Of a DNA stretch of 64,000 bases, positions 31,789-42,156 are shown piece after piece (position 1 is the stretch's first letter; every line of letters begins with the position of its first letter). Below the pieces are notes generated by a model. That model was not told where the DNA came from and did no database searches. It worked only from the letters and a program-made list of their open reading frames with translations. The stretch comes from Linum tenue (Eukaryota > Streptophyta > Magnoliopsida > Malpighiales > Linaceae), in NCBI GenBank assembly GCA_946122785.1, contig CAMGYJ010000004.1, positions 10,748,150-10,812,149 of the forward strand, in the 5' to 3' direction. A program made the position numbers and the translations under genes.

Positions 31789-33590
31789 ATGTCGCGACTC
31801 TCCTACTACCTCCTTCCGGCCACCATCCTTCTCCTCATCGTCACCGCCACCGCGGCCGCCACGTCACCACCACCAATCCCCAAATTCACCGGCATCCTAG
31901 TCTTCGGCGACTCGACGATGGACACGGGGAACAACAACCACATCCCCCTGGCCGTGTTCAAGGCCAACCACAAGCCCTACGGCGGCAACTTCCCCTTGGG
32001 CCACAAGCCCACGGGCCGGTTCTGCGACGGCAGCCTGATCCCGGACATGGTGGCAGGCCGGCTGAACATCAAGCAGGCCGTGCCGGCCTACATGGACCCG
32101 GACCTGACGGACGAGGACATCAGGACCGGGGTCGTGTTCGCGTCGTCGGGGACCGGGTACGATGACCTGACGGCTGCCATTGCGCAAGCGATTCCTATGG
32201 GGAAGCAGGTGGAGATGTTCAGGGAGTACATCGGACGGCTGGCGGGCGTTGTCGGAGGGATGGAGGAGGCGAATCGGACGGTTGGAGGGGCGTTGGTGTT
32301 GATTAGCTCCGGGACTAATGATTTTGTGGATAATTATTATGATTTGAAGATTAGGAGGTTGGTGTACGATTTGGGGCAGTATCAGGATTTCTTGCTTGCT
32401 AAAGTCGAAGCTTTCGTCAAGGTATGTTTCCTGGTTAATTAATCATACTCGCCGATTTTAAACGGTTCGTAAAATTGCATATTTCGTAACGTTGCTTACT
32501 AAACATGATATACGTACACCCACCGTAGTGAATTAATTTGGACGGAATTTTATGCCAACCGTATATGTTTCTTTTTATATCGGAGAATTCTTATTCGCCG
32601 TCGACTATAAAATTTATTGATGTCGCAAGCAAACTAAACTCGAGGTTATTAATCCGACATAGTCTGTTATTAGTATTAGGGATGTCTTGAATGCAGTAGC
32701 CACCACCTTACAAGTAGTTGCTCACACGAGCGGTGTTACCTGCCAAACGGATATGTTGGAATCACTCCCGACATAAAACGAAACATAGAATATTATTTAA
32801 TCGTGAGAAATATCACCGATATTTTCCACTTCTGGCTAACCTATTCCCTACCCCTAATCAATCCATTTACTTTTTGATCCACAAGAATATATTTATTCCT
32901 CTATTTTGGTTGGCCAATTTGATGAACGTACGATGTTGGTTTTCTTCGTGTGACCTTAATTTTTTTTTTTTTTTTTTGCAGGATATATACTCTCTAGGAG
33001 GACGTTTAATGGTGGTATCAGGCTTGCCACCAATCGGCTGTCTCCCCATCCAAATGTCAGCATCCCTAGAGCTCAACCCGCACCACAGATCCTGCATCCA
33101 AGAACAGAACTCCGAGTCGCAGTCCTACAACGCCAAGCTCGAGAAGCTGCTGCCCGAACTGCAGGCCTCGCTCCCCGGGAGCAAGATCGCCTACGCGAAT
33201 GTTTACGATCCGCTTCTTGACATCGTAACAGAGCCTCAGAAGTACGGGTTCGAGGAGACAAGGAAAGGGTGCTGCGGGACCGGGCTGCTGGAGGCGGCGT
33301 TCCTGTGCTCGCCGTGGAGCCCGACGTGTGGGGACCAAATGGCGGCGAAGTATGTGTTCTTCGACAGCATCCATCCGACGGAGGCGACGTACAGAGTGCT
33401 GGCTGACACGCTGGCCGGACAGCTGCTTTCCGTTTATTCACCACCGCCACCTCCGTCTCCGTCTCCATCGCCGTCCGAAAAGCTCCGTTCCGTTTACTCA
33501 CCAACTCCATCCCCATCTCCATCCCCATCCCCATCTCCATCTCCATCTCCATCTCCATCTCCATCCCCGTCGTCACCAATTTACTTTTGA
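31789..33590 (+). CDS. GDSL esterase/lipase with Ser-Pro-rich C-terminal tail
   Basis: A secreted serine hydrolase of the SGNH/GDSL family, expected to cleave ester bonds of lipids or cell-wall polymers in the apoplast. Two exons, 31789-32421 and 32982-33590, join in phase 0 across a GTATGT...TTTGCAG intron to give 413 aa. Residues 1-24 form a signal peptide. Block I VFGDSTMDTGNNN places the nucleophile at Ser42. Block III is GTND at 174-177, and block V DSIHPT gives Asp339 and His342. The oxyanion and Cys-rich C-terminal features (GCCGTG, CSP, CGD) are present. The family is usually 340-380 aa; the excess is a tail from about residue 362 made of SP dipeptides and SPPPPPSPSP. Coding GC content is high compared with the AT-rich flanks. 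Orthology to a specific GDSL member cannot be fixed by eye. Confidence 0.93.
33504..33578 (+). repeat. CCATCT hexanucleotide microsatellite encoding Ser-Pro repeats
   Basis: CCATC(T/C) units repeat about twelve times within the last exon of the GDSL gene, coding alternating Ser and Pro. Length changes of six bases would keep the frame. Confidence 0.9.
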
Positions 33591-33798
33591 AATGTTAACT
33601 ACTTGGTTAAGAGAGGAGAAAGCGTGCATGGTCTCTGCTGATTTGCATCTCTATTAGGAAGATGATTATGTTAGGAGATCGAATCGACGTGACAATCCAA
33701 AGGATGGACTTGCTTAAGTTTGTTTAATTATACGTATTTAATAATTATTGTTTTGAAATTGTTCGGGTTATTTTATTGTTGTGTTTGTTCTAGTCGGA

Positions 33799-33804
33799 AT
33801 AAAA
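33799..33804 (+). terminator. Possible polyadenylation signal of the GDSL gene
   Basis: AATAAA occurs about 210 bp after the stop codon and is followed by T-rich sequence. It is a candidate only. Confidence 0.4.
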
Positions 33805-34104
33805 TTCATAGGAATTATTGTTTAGTATTTAACTAATGTTCTTGTATGGGAAATGAAGAGAATTCGAGTAGGAAAAGGAGGAGAGAGAGGCATAGATGAC
33901 TAGGGTTACAAGGAAATGGATTTTGGTTGTGTAATAATTTATAATAATAATTTTCAATTGTTTGTAGAGTTAAATAACTCAATAATTGTTGATGTGGTAA
34001 TATTCCGGTTTTAATTCAGTGGCAATTGGATATTAAAGCATCTCATCTGGTACTGGTAGAACAATGCAAATGTGGTAGTTGAAAAAAGCAGAGTGGCAAA
34101 ACGA

Positions 34105-34225
34105 GTTATTTCGAAATAACATGGGGATAGCAATTATTCATAAATAACTCGTTTTGAGTTATTCATGAATAACTCATTTTAGTAAATTGTTGTCAAACGA
34201 GTTATTTGTGTCCAAATAACTCACA
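34105..34225. repeat. GAGTTATT inverted-repeat cluster
   Basis: ATTCATAAATAACTCGTTTT is followed at once by GAGTTATTCATGAATAACTC, and GAGTTATTT(C/G) or its inverse recurs six times in 120 bp. The segment can fold into nested hairpins. It may be a decayed MITE. Confidence 0.6.
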
Positions 34226-35261
34226 AATCTCAAATATTACATTCAAACGCCCCATGTGTTTTTGTCTATAGATAATAATAATAATAATAATAATATGACG
34301 AGATTGTAACTCAATTTATGTTTCTTAATTTTTTCTTTTGATTAGTAATAGTTTTACAGTAAATACATCCCATACTGAGAATTTCGAGCAAGCCATCCTA
34401 AAATCCAAAAATCAAAGATTCATTCAATACGTAGAAGTCAATCCCAAAAGCGCATCTTGTAACAAGTGATACCAGAGCGGAGCATCTTAAAGGAGCTGGG
34501 GGAAATATATGGACAGAAATGGAATGCAGCAACGGGATAGGATTTGAAAAGATAAAGAAGGTGAAATTTTCTGGCATTGCCAACCTTTCAAGCTTTAAGC
34601 TTTTATGCATGTGTGGTGAAGTACGAAGGCTTGCTAGCTGTTGCTGCTTTAGCATACACAATACAGAGGCTCATAAATACAATGTTACTCTTTTTCTGCT
34701 CGCCGCTGTTTCCGATCAGTTAATTATAGAATGAACAAGAAGTCGTATGAAAAAAGAATATCATGGAGTGATGAAACTCAATCAATGAGAACGTTTCTGC
34801 ACCAAACAAAATCATCATTTCTAAAATGATGTGGTCAGCTCGAGATATAGCAATATAGTTCTATCTTACTTCAGTGAAGATTGGAATTTGGAAATTAATT
34901 ATTGTACTTTTAAAAATATTTTTTATTTTCATTTCTATATAAAAAATATCATTGATGTCACGACCTACGTTTGCTTTTTGAAATACATAGAAGGAATTTG
35001 AATCGTATCTTTGCTAATTACATCGTATCATATATTCTAATTCCTCTCGTCATGGTTTAGGTTAGACTTCGATTTTTTTTTTTTTTTTTGTCTCGGACGA
35101 GCTACATTCCTTTTTCATCTTAACGCCTTGAATTGTTTCTAGTTTTGGTGGTATAGTGAATCGATTGTTTTATTTCTACTTTGGCTGAACATGTTTGTGA
35201 TTATTTGTCTTTACTGACGATATTTGTTTACGATAGTTTCGTTTCTATCCTAAGACTGTGA

Positions 35262-35430
35262 TTCAATTAATCTTTTGCTTCCAGGTTTGGCTGGTGATAT
35301 AAGGAATTGATAGTTATGTTCGTATCTAGGATTGTGATTTAGTTAATCTTTTGTTTCCCGGTTTGGTGAATATAGTGAACCGATAGTTCTGTTTCTATCT
35401 GAACTGTGATTCGGTTAATTTTCTGCTTTC
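35262..35430. repeat. ~74-bp tandem repeat, two to three copies
   Basis: ATTCAATTAATCTTTTGCTT, ATTTAGTTAATCTTTTGTTT and ATTCGGTTAATTTTCTGCTT start at about 35262, 35337 and 35409. Each is followed by a TTTGGTG-type block and a GATAGTT(A/C)TGTT block. A more distant copy may precede at about 35142. Confidence 0.75.
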
Positions 35431-35885
35431 GTAGTGGCTATTTTGAAGACGTTCTATATACTATTTTGTCATATGGTTGTCTTATCAGTACTACAACTAT
35501 AGTTACTTAAGCTGTACGATTGTGGTTTGTTGAAGGTAACTATTTTCGAGATAATCCCCCAATCCAATCATAATTAATTCACCAGCTAGCTATTGGCTTG
35601 TAGCATGGAAGTTGTCTTTTGCTTTATGTGTAGCCCATGCTTAGCTTGTGGACTTTCATTCTCCAGTTATCTGATTTACTGTTATATTACTTGGTTACAT
35701 GAATGTTGTTTGGTAATTGATATGTATCTCCTCTATCTCTACTCACTACTCTTATTTGTTTGTTGTTGATGGTTGTTGTTAAATTGCTAACATGTACTTT
35801 GTTGATACTTGATATGACTTCGGATTATATGTCTAGATCAATGGCATTAGTGAAGGTTAGATTTTGATATCCATGGCGTCATAAC

Positions 35886-37054
35886 CTGTGGCGAATCCAG
35901 AGCTGGACCACACTGGGCCTGGGCCCAACCCTCCTCATGATATTAAGGTTACATAGCCCACTTTTGGCCCAGTCTTCTCTTCTTCCCAGACCTAAAACTC
36001 AACAACTAAACCCAAGTAACAAGAATCCAATTCCCGAAAGTCCTCCCTTCCTCTTTCCTTGCGGCCAAAACAATAAAGTGAAAATGATTCATTCTATCTC
36101 CGCAAGAATGTGTATAAGGGTCGTTTGCTTCAAGAATTTTATAACGAGGGTTTTGTTATGGATTTGCTAATTAAAAACCTTGAGATTTATTAGGGATTTT
36201 GGGCATTATGGATTTGAGAAAATCTTTTGTTTGTTGAGCTATTTTTATCATGGATTTGATGGTTTTTTAGTATGTCTCCAAATCTCAAGGTATGAGGTGG
36301 GATTTACAAATCCGTGCGGCCCATGGATTTGAAGCCCCAAATCAGTGGACCCCACGGATTTGGTACCCTCCATTTTGGCTCAACAAACAATGGCTTTTGG
36401 ACAAATCCTTCATGTGTGGGATTTGAGAACCAAATCCCACATCCAAATCCTTGAAGCAAACGAACCCTAAGTTTGTGCTTTGTATTACATAACTATATAT
36501 ATGTACAAGTTATGTTTGTTGTTTTGTTTAACTGCATTAACCCAGTGCTTTGTGAGAAAGAAGTGTATTAACCCACTGTTTGTCCGGTTTTCAATTAGTA
36601 AATAACTTAGCCTTTAGAATTAGGAAGTTAATTGGAAAATTGAGAGTATATGATAGTTGTCCTATTTATTATGTAGATTTAAAGATAATTCATTATAGTA
36701 TCTTCTCAAGCATCAAATAAAAAGGGGGGAAATTATTTTTCTTACTCTAGCGTTAACGTTGCTCGTTTCGACGGCTAGTATGAAAAAATCTTTTTCAACA
36801 ATGAAACATGTGAAGATTGATTTGCGCAAAAAAATGAGCGACGAATTTCTTGTTGGTTGCTTAACTATTTATTTGTGAGAGTACGTTATTGGTATGGATG
36901 AAAACTAAATTATTGGCGAATTGCTAAATTAAAAGACCGTCTTGTACAATTGACATTTTAATGAAAACTATGTTTATTTATTTTTTTGTTTATGGTATCT
37001 AATTTTCTGTTCAAATACGGCTCAGTGCTATACTATGTCCTGGATCCGCCGTTG
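35886..37054 (+). mobile_element. hAT element with transposase C-terminal remnant
   Basis: Ends are CTGTGGCGAATCCAG and CAACGGCGGATCCAG (reversed). A perfect 8-bp target duplication GTCATAAC flanks it (35878-35885, 37055-37062). Plus-strand translation at about 36735-36880 gives a decayed dimerisation domain (VSTASMKKSFSTMKHVKIDL, then KKMSDEFLVGCLTIYL), so it derives from an autonomous hAT. A Tourist-like MITE is nested inside. Confidence 0.88.
36118..36467. mobile_element. Tourist-like (PIF/Harbinger) MITE, 350 bp
   Basis: Terminal inverted repeats GGGT(T)CGTTTGCTTCAAG(A/G)ATTT bound 350 bp, with TAA target duplications on both sides (36115-36117, 36468-36470). The interior shows further inverted ATGGATTTG/CAAATCC motifs. 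It is inserted in the hAT element, so it is younger. Confidence 0.9.
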
Positions 37055-37062
37055 GTCATAAC

Positions 37063-37769
37063 TTCTTCATATTCTCCTCAAGTAAGTTGGTTCTGTGCTC
37101 GGTCGATATTGTTGCACAACTCGATTGCTAATGTCGCTGGGGTGTTGGTTGGCATTAGAATTATCGACTTCATGCACCATTGCCTTGAACATGATCAGAT
37201 TGAGAGGTAATGATTCATTTTGTACGATTAATGTGAATTAGCTTATACGTTTCGAGGTTCAGAAGTTGTGTGCATTTGCAATCGAATTCTTTGATTCAAA
37301 ATCTTTTGTTGATTGTTCAGGTGATGAGCAGAAGAAAGAGGCACCATGTAAGTTCCTTCTCTAGACTTTTTTTGAAGTCGAAATTGATATTTCTTACGAT
37401 GATGTGAGTCTTATATTGGATATGTATTGTTTTATCTATTAAGTACTATAGGTATCGATGACCTAAATTTTTATATTTCATTTGGAGAATTGATATTTCT
37501 TATGATGAGGATACCACCATCCACTTAGAAATAGTGTCCACAAGACGAGATGTTACCATCCATTATAGTGTTGGAAATATCCATGATATTGGATGACACT
37601 ATCCAGCACTACCATGATTATGGATGAATGGTTACATGGATCATAGTTGGGACATTAAGTCAATGACCATCTTGGTTGGATGGTTACATGAAGCCCAAGC
37701 CCAACTATGACTATCCATCAAACACATAATCCAACCAAATAATCCGTACAACCCGACATACAAATGGCA
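37063..37769. other. Unassigned sequence with minisatellite-like motifs
   Basis: 37500-37660 contains ACCATCCA, ATCCATGATATTGGATG and TAGTGTCCA blocks resembling the 45-bp array at 15926-16300, but not in regular tandem. The open stretch to 37210 (ANVAGVLVGIRIIDFMHHCL) has no recognised family. Confidence 0.35.
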
Positions 37770-37777
37770 GTGGGACG

Positions 37778-38455
37778 TAGGGATGGCAATGGGTCGGGTT
37801 GGGGCAGGTTTTGTCAAACCCAAACCCATGGGTTTATCTGCCAAAAAAACTCGGGGTAAAACCCGCTGGGTTTGAAAAACTCAAACCCAACCCGCTGGGT
37901 AACCGCGGGTCCATGGGTACCCGTGGGTTTTTGTGGTAAAAAATTTACAATAACAAGTTTCTTTCAAAATAAAAGTTTCACATCAATTTTCTCATACAAA
38001 TTATTCATACAAAAAACACTAATCTAGAGCATACAAGCAAACCGCAAATGATCAATACAAATTGTTCAAAATTAAAGATAAACATCTATAAACCACAAGA
38101 TTAATTGAAAGTTTCTTCCTCATCAACTAATTTTCTTCACTCTCCACTCCATAATATCAACTTCATTCTAAACAATTAGAAAGAACAAATTATACATGTC
38201 TCCACAAACATAAAGAATATTAGTTGTTTAATGAAGATATATTATTTAGAATATTAAATATACCGGGAAAGTAATTATATGTGTGTGGGCGGGTACCCAT
38301 GGGGCGGGTTTACCTAAACCCAAACCCAACCCGGTGAATAGTGTAGCGGGTTTAAACCCGAACCCGGCCCAAAACCCGTCAACACGGATTTTACCCGCGT
38401 TGACCGGATTGGGTCGGGTGGGTACCCGTGGGTTCGGGTTTTTTTGCCATCCCTA
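37778..38455. mobile_element. hAT MITE, TAGGGATGG family, copy 3
   Basis: TAGGGATGGCAAT and, reversed, TAGGGATGGCAAA bound 678 bp. The target duplication is GTGGGACG / GTGGGACA (37770-37777, 38456-38463). Subterminal zones consist of GGGTTTGG / AACCCG motifs. No coding sequence is present. Confidence 0.92.
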
Positions 38456-38491
38456 GTGGGACATTTACCTTTTTTTTCATAGGGACTGTTA

Positions 38492-40248
38492 GGGTGAATT
38501 TCAAATTTGGTCACCCCTATTACTTATTTATAACACTTTAGCCACCCGAATAAAAATCCATTCAACTTAGCCACCAATACTACACATTTATGTCATATTT
38601 GGTCACTCGTCGTCTAGTTCCGTTAAGTTTGTCCTACGTGGCAGTCAACAATTAGGTTTGACCGTTAAAATGTTAACGTGGCCATTAAAAATAATTAATC
38701 AATAAGTTTTAAATTTTATTCTTTTCCAACTCACAATTTTCAATTACAACCAATTCGCCAATTTCCCCATTTTCGTCTCCACCGATCCTTCCTCCGCCAG
38801 GGTTCCATCCCAAACCTCTTCATTCTGCCCATTGCCACCGCAAACCGAAACTCCTTCGAGCCACCTTCGGAAATTGGAATCTCCTTTGCCTTATTGTCTC
38901 CCGCGGCGTTCCTGGCCAGTTCTAGAACCTGAAGAACCAAAAAAATCACCAAAACACGACGGTTAGTTTGTAGATCTGAGAGTTTTTCGGTGATTCGATT
39001 AAGAAAAGTGTGAGCGCATCTACATTCGCAGGCAACGCATTGACCCCGACAACCAAAATTCTCTTTTCTAAGACCTGGATTTGGAGCTTCAGCAACATGA
39101 GGTAGAGGCGGGTATGGAGATCCAATGGCATGAACTCATAATTTCAGCGGCGGTGGCGAAAGAGAAATAAGAGAATAAAAGTGATTTTGGGGCTTGGGGA
39201 TTTTGGTGGGGATTTTGTTGGGACGGTGGAGATGGTGCCGGCGGGGAGAGAGAAGAGAAGTGATTTTGGGGTTTGGGGTGCCGAAGTTAAGGGAGATGAG
39301 AAGATAACGGTGAACAGAGCAGAGGAAGACGACCATGAATCTTCTGTAATAGAGCAGAGGAAGACGAAAAATTCGATGCAATTCCCAACTCCTGTTTGCC
39401 GGAGTCATCCTTCTCGTGTTGACGGCTTGGCGGATTCACCGAGGCTCGTCACTGCAACTCCCACCCCTTGCGCCACTGCCTCCTTCAACTAGAGCAATCA
39501 CCCCTGTTTCCGCTGAATTTAGAAAGCCCGATTGAAAGTTGGACAACCGACTTATTGGACGCCCAATCTTGTTCCCAAAGTTGTCGAAGATGTCAATTGC
39601 GCTGGAGCTGCTGAGCTCAGTATCGCCCAGTGGAGAAATCCAACCCACTGTAGCTACTCAGCTCACCGGACTCCCGATTGTTCTCCGGTGCCCTTTCGAT
39701 TACCGATGTCGGGGAAATCGTGGACGCCGTCTCATTCGACCTCCACTCCTTGTTGCTCACATTACCAATCGCGGGTGTCGGTTACACAACCAACGATTTG
39801 AACTCCCTAGGTCCCGAGAGACTTGCTCGGATTGCTACCGGCGGCCAACATCGGCTTGACAACAAAAGCTTTCTCACCGATCGCTTTTTTTTTTACATTA
39901 GACCCTCTCTCACCAGTCGTTTGAGAAGGAAAGAACAAAACAAAAGTAGAATAATTTTATATTTGTTAAATTTTTATCATAAATAATATTTTGTAATTGA
40001 AAATTGTGAGCTGGAATAGAATAAAATTTAAAATTTATTAATTAATTATTTTTAATGGCCACATCATCATTTTAACAGTCAAACCTAATTGTTGACTGCC
40101 ACGTATGACAGATTTAACGAAACTAGACGGCGAGTGATCAAATATCACATAAACGTGCAGTATCGGTGGCTAAGTTGAATGGTTTTATATTCAGGTGGTT
40201 AAAGTGTTATAAATAAATAATATGGGTGACCAAGTTTGCAATTCACCC
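38492..40248. mobile_element. MULE with long inverted repeats carrying gene fragments (Pack-MULE candidate)
   Basis: Ends begin GGGTGAATT(T/G)CAAA(T/C)TTGGTCACC and stay similar for about 200 bp (AACACTTTAGCCACC, CAACTTAGCCACC, CACTCG(T/C)CGTCTAG and ACTGCCACGTA-type blocks, reversed). Possible 9-bp flanks GGACTGTTA / GGAAGGTTA are imperfect. The GC-rich interior includes a histone H2A-like exon start on the minus strand and other open stretches of unknown origin. No transposase is present. Confidence 0.85.
38740..38952 (-). pseudogene. Captured histone H2A exon fragment
   Basis: On the minus strand an intron-like stretch ending TTTGGTTCTTCAG (acceptor at 38929) is followed by VLELARNAAGDNKAKEI. 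This matches the conserved H2A sequence VLELAGNAARDNKK except for two G/R changes. Plant H2A genes commonly have an intron just before this point. After about 17 residues the similarity ends (PISEGGSKEF...). The H2A histone fold is absent, so this is a fragment, most likely acquired by the MULE. Confidence 0.6.
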
Positions 40249-40266
40249 AGGAAGGTTATTTAACTG

Positions 40267-41110
40267 AATCGTTATTCGTCGCCCTAAAATTTAAATTTTA
40301 TCGCCCTAAAACCCATTAAATTTACACATTTATCCCTAGCCTTAATTTCTAACTAAACACTACACAAACAATCCCTAAGTCTCATCTCATGCCAAACCCA
40401 ACCCCCCACCCCTACATCTGGGCAGAAATGATCTGTGTAGAGGAGCTCCAGGGACGGGGTGAGCTCGTCGAAGGCGTCGCAGTTCAGGAATTGGTGCCCG
40501 GAATAGTTCTGAAGGGCGGCGGCGGTGAGGATTAGAAACAAGGCGAGGGGGAAATTTTCATGGTTTGTTTGATGGGTTTCCCTGAGTAATAGGAATGGAA
40601 CAGAGCTTTGGAAATGGAGAAGTTTGGAGATTGGAGTCTGCAAAGGCCGGAGGTTCTTTTGGGGGTTTTCTTCTCAGGTCAGGAACCCATCCAAGAGCGT
40701 CGGCGACGGTGCCGCCTGTCCTAATTCGGGGAAGAAGGTCGTCTCGGGCACAACCGAGTCGTCCAGCCCATCTGAATGGAACCACCTCTCGAGGATCTTC
40801 CCATTTGTTCATGAACGAGTAATTGAAGAAAAAGGAGAGATGGATTGTTTTCCCACCCATTTGATTAGTCTGTATTTAGTGATTATTTGTAGTGTGTATC
40901 TATTTCTTCATTTCTTATTGTCTCATAAGAACAATTGTAATCTGGACAGGTACTACTTTTGTTTTTGGATTTGTCTGTAGAATCGATTTTTGTTCGTTGA
41001 TCAGTTAATTATCTCAGTGTTCGAAAAGAAAAAATTAAACTAAGGACATTAAAGTAAATTTAACACAATTAGAACTACGAATAAAATTTTTTAGGGCACG
41101 AATAGCAATC
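40267..41110. mobile_element. MULE-like element with ~70-bp inverted repeats
   Basis: Left CGTTATTCGTCGCCCTAAAA and, reversed, right TGCTATTCGTGCCCTAAAAA, both continuing through ATTAAATTTAC and ATTTATCC/AATGTCC. No clear target duplication was found. The minus strand holds a GC-rich open stretch of 100 codons (40860-40558, including KWEDPREVVPFRWAGRLG) that looks like captured coding sequence; I do not recognise its source. Confidence 0.65.
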
Positions 41111-41517
41111 CCTTCCTTAAAGCGGCCCAATTATATAAAATAAGGTAGTTATGAGATTAATTTGGTGTAAAGAATAACTTCTTGATTAATTAGTGGCGGC
41201 CACCTCACAGATACCCCCGCCCGCACATGCCCCATCTCTTCCTCGTTTTACATCCCAGCCGTCTATCCCATCGCAATCGACGGTGCCATCGGGCATTAAA
41301 TCGCCAATACCCATCAACTCTCACCTCCAAGATCACCGTACAGCAGCCCGCACCGAAGCCCTCCTCCGCCTCTCCTTTTTAACCCTCCTTCTTTCTCTCT
41401 CTCATCTATACGGGAAGAAACGGAGTTGAGCTCTTCGCCACATTAATTCGCCCACCAGATCTTGAGATATTTCCAATTTCTCCCTGTACCTGATTCCCCC
41501 TCAATTCGCCATCTCCG
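41111..41517 (+). promoter_or_regulatory. Upstream region of the PRA1 gene
   Basis: About 400 bp separate the MULE from the PRA1 start codon. A CT-rich stretch (TTCTTTCTCTCTCTCATC, about 41389-41406), typical of plant core promoters, lies about 110 bp before the ATG. No clear TATA box is at the expected distance. Confidence 0.4.
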
Positions 41518-42156
41518 ATGTCTTCTCCAGCTCAGATTCCGCTCTCCAACCAGGAATCCAGCGGCGGCGCAACCCAAGCTTCCGTAGTCGCCGCCGTCCG
41601 GTCCTTCGTCGCCCGGCTCTACGGCGCAATCGGCAATTCGCTCTCCCACCGCCGCCCATGGACGGAGCTCATCGACCGCTCCGCCTTCTCCAGGCCCGGT
41701 TCTCTCTCGGAAGCCACCACCAGGATCAGGAAGAACTACTCCTACTTCCGCGTCAACTACACGACTCTGCTCGCACTCGTCCTCGCCGTCTCCCTAATCT
41801 CCCACCCGTTCTCCCTCCTCACCCTCCTCTCCCTCCTCGCCGCCTGGCTCTTCCTCTACACCTTCCGCCCCTCCGACCAGCCCCTGGTGGTGATGGGCCG
41901 GACCTTCTCGGACCGGGAAACCCTCGGGATCTTGATGCTCGTGACCGTGGTCGTCGTCTTCCTGACAAGCGTGGGGTCGCTGCTCATCTCGGCGACCATG
42001 GTCGGCGTGGCGATTGTGTGCGTCCACGGCGCGTTTAGGGATCCGGAAGACTTGTTCATGGATGATCAGGAGGGAGCTGGGGCCGGACTGTTCTCGTTCA
42101 TCGGAGGGTCGGCGTCTGCTGCCGCCGCTGGGAGCAGCATGATGTCGCGCGTGTGA
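41518..42156 (+). CDS. PRA1 family protein (prenylated Rab acceptor), B-clade-like
   Basis: A small integral membrane protein of 212 aa, the usual length, intronless as is normal for plant PRA1 genes. PRA1 proteins bind prenylated Rab GTPases and act in vesicle traffic at the ER, Golgi and endosomes. The signature RPWTELIDRSAFSRP (46-60) and RIRKNYSYFRVNY (69-81) precede two hydrophobic hairpins (about 81-116 and 136-168) separated by RPSDQPLVVMGRTFSDRETL. The end is acidic, then Ser/Ala-rich. It is convergent with the SNX2 gene about 650 bp away. In Arabidopsis, from memory, PRA1.B6 (At5g07110) and SNX2b (At5g07120) are also adjacent, supporting a B-clade identity. Confidence 0.93.
   Translation: MSSPAQIPLSNQESSGGATQASVVAAVRSFVARLYGAIGNSLSHRRPWTELIDRSAFSRPGSLSEATTRIRKNYSYFRVNYTTLLALVLAVSLISHPFSLLTLLSLLAAWLFLYTFRPSDQPLVVMGRTFSDRETLGILMLVTVVVVFLTSVGSLLISATMVGVAIVCVHGAFRDPEDLFMDDQEGAGAGLFSFIGGSASAAAAGSSMMSRV

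Larger units (their letters stand above)
33591..35877. other. Intergenic sequence, no gene seen
   Basis: It includes the GDSL 3' UTR, a hairpin-forming segment near 34130-34230, an ATA(ATA)n run at 34270-34292, two poly-T runs and a tandem repeat at 35262-35430. Short open frames lack any motif. Confidence 0.5.

Noticed and set aside
33073..33579. Long minus-strand frame rich in Met-Glu across the GDSL second exon
   Set aside because: It is the reverse complement of the CCATCT microsatellite and the GC-rich GDSL coding strand.
41658..42038. 126-codon second plus-strand frame inside the PRA1 gene
   Set aside because: High GC content keeps an alternative frame open; the sequence is Arg/Pro-rich and lacks PRA1 features.
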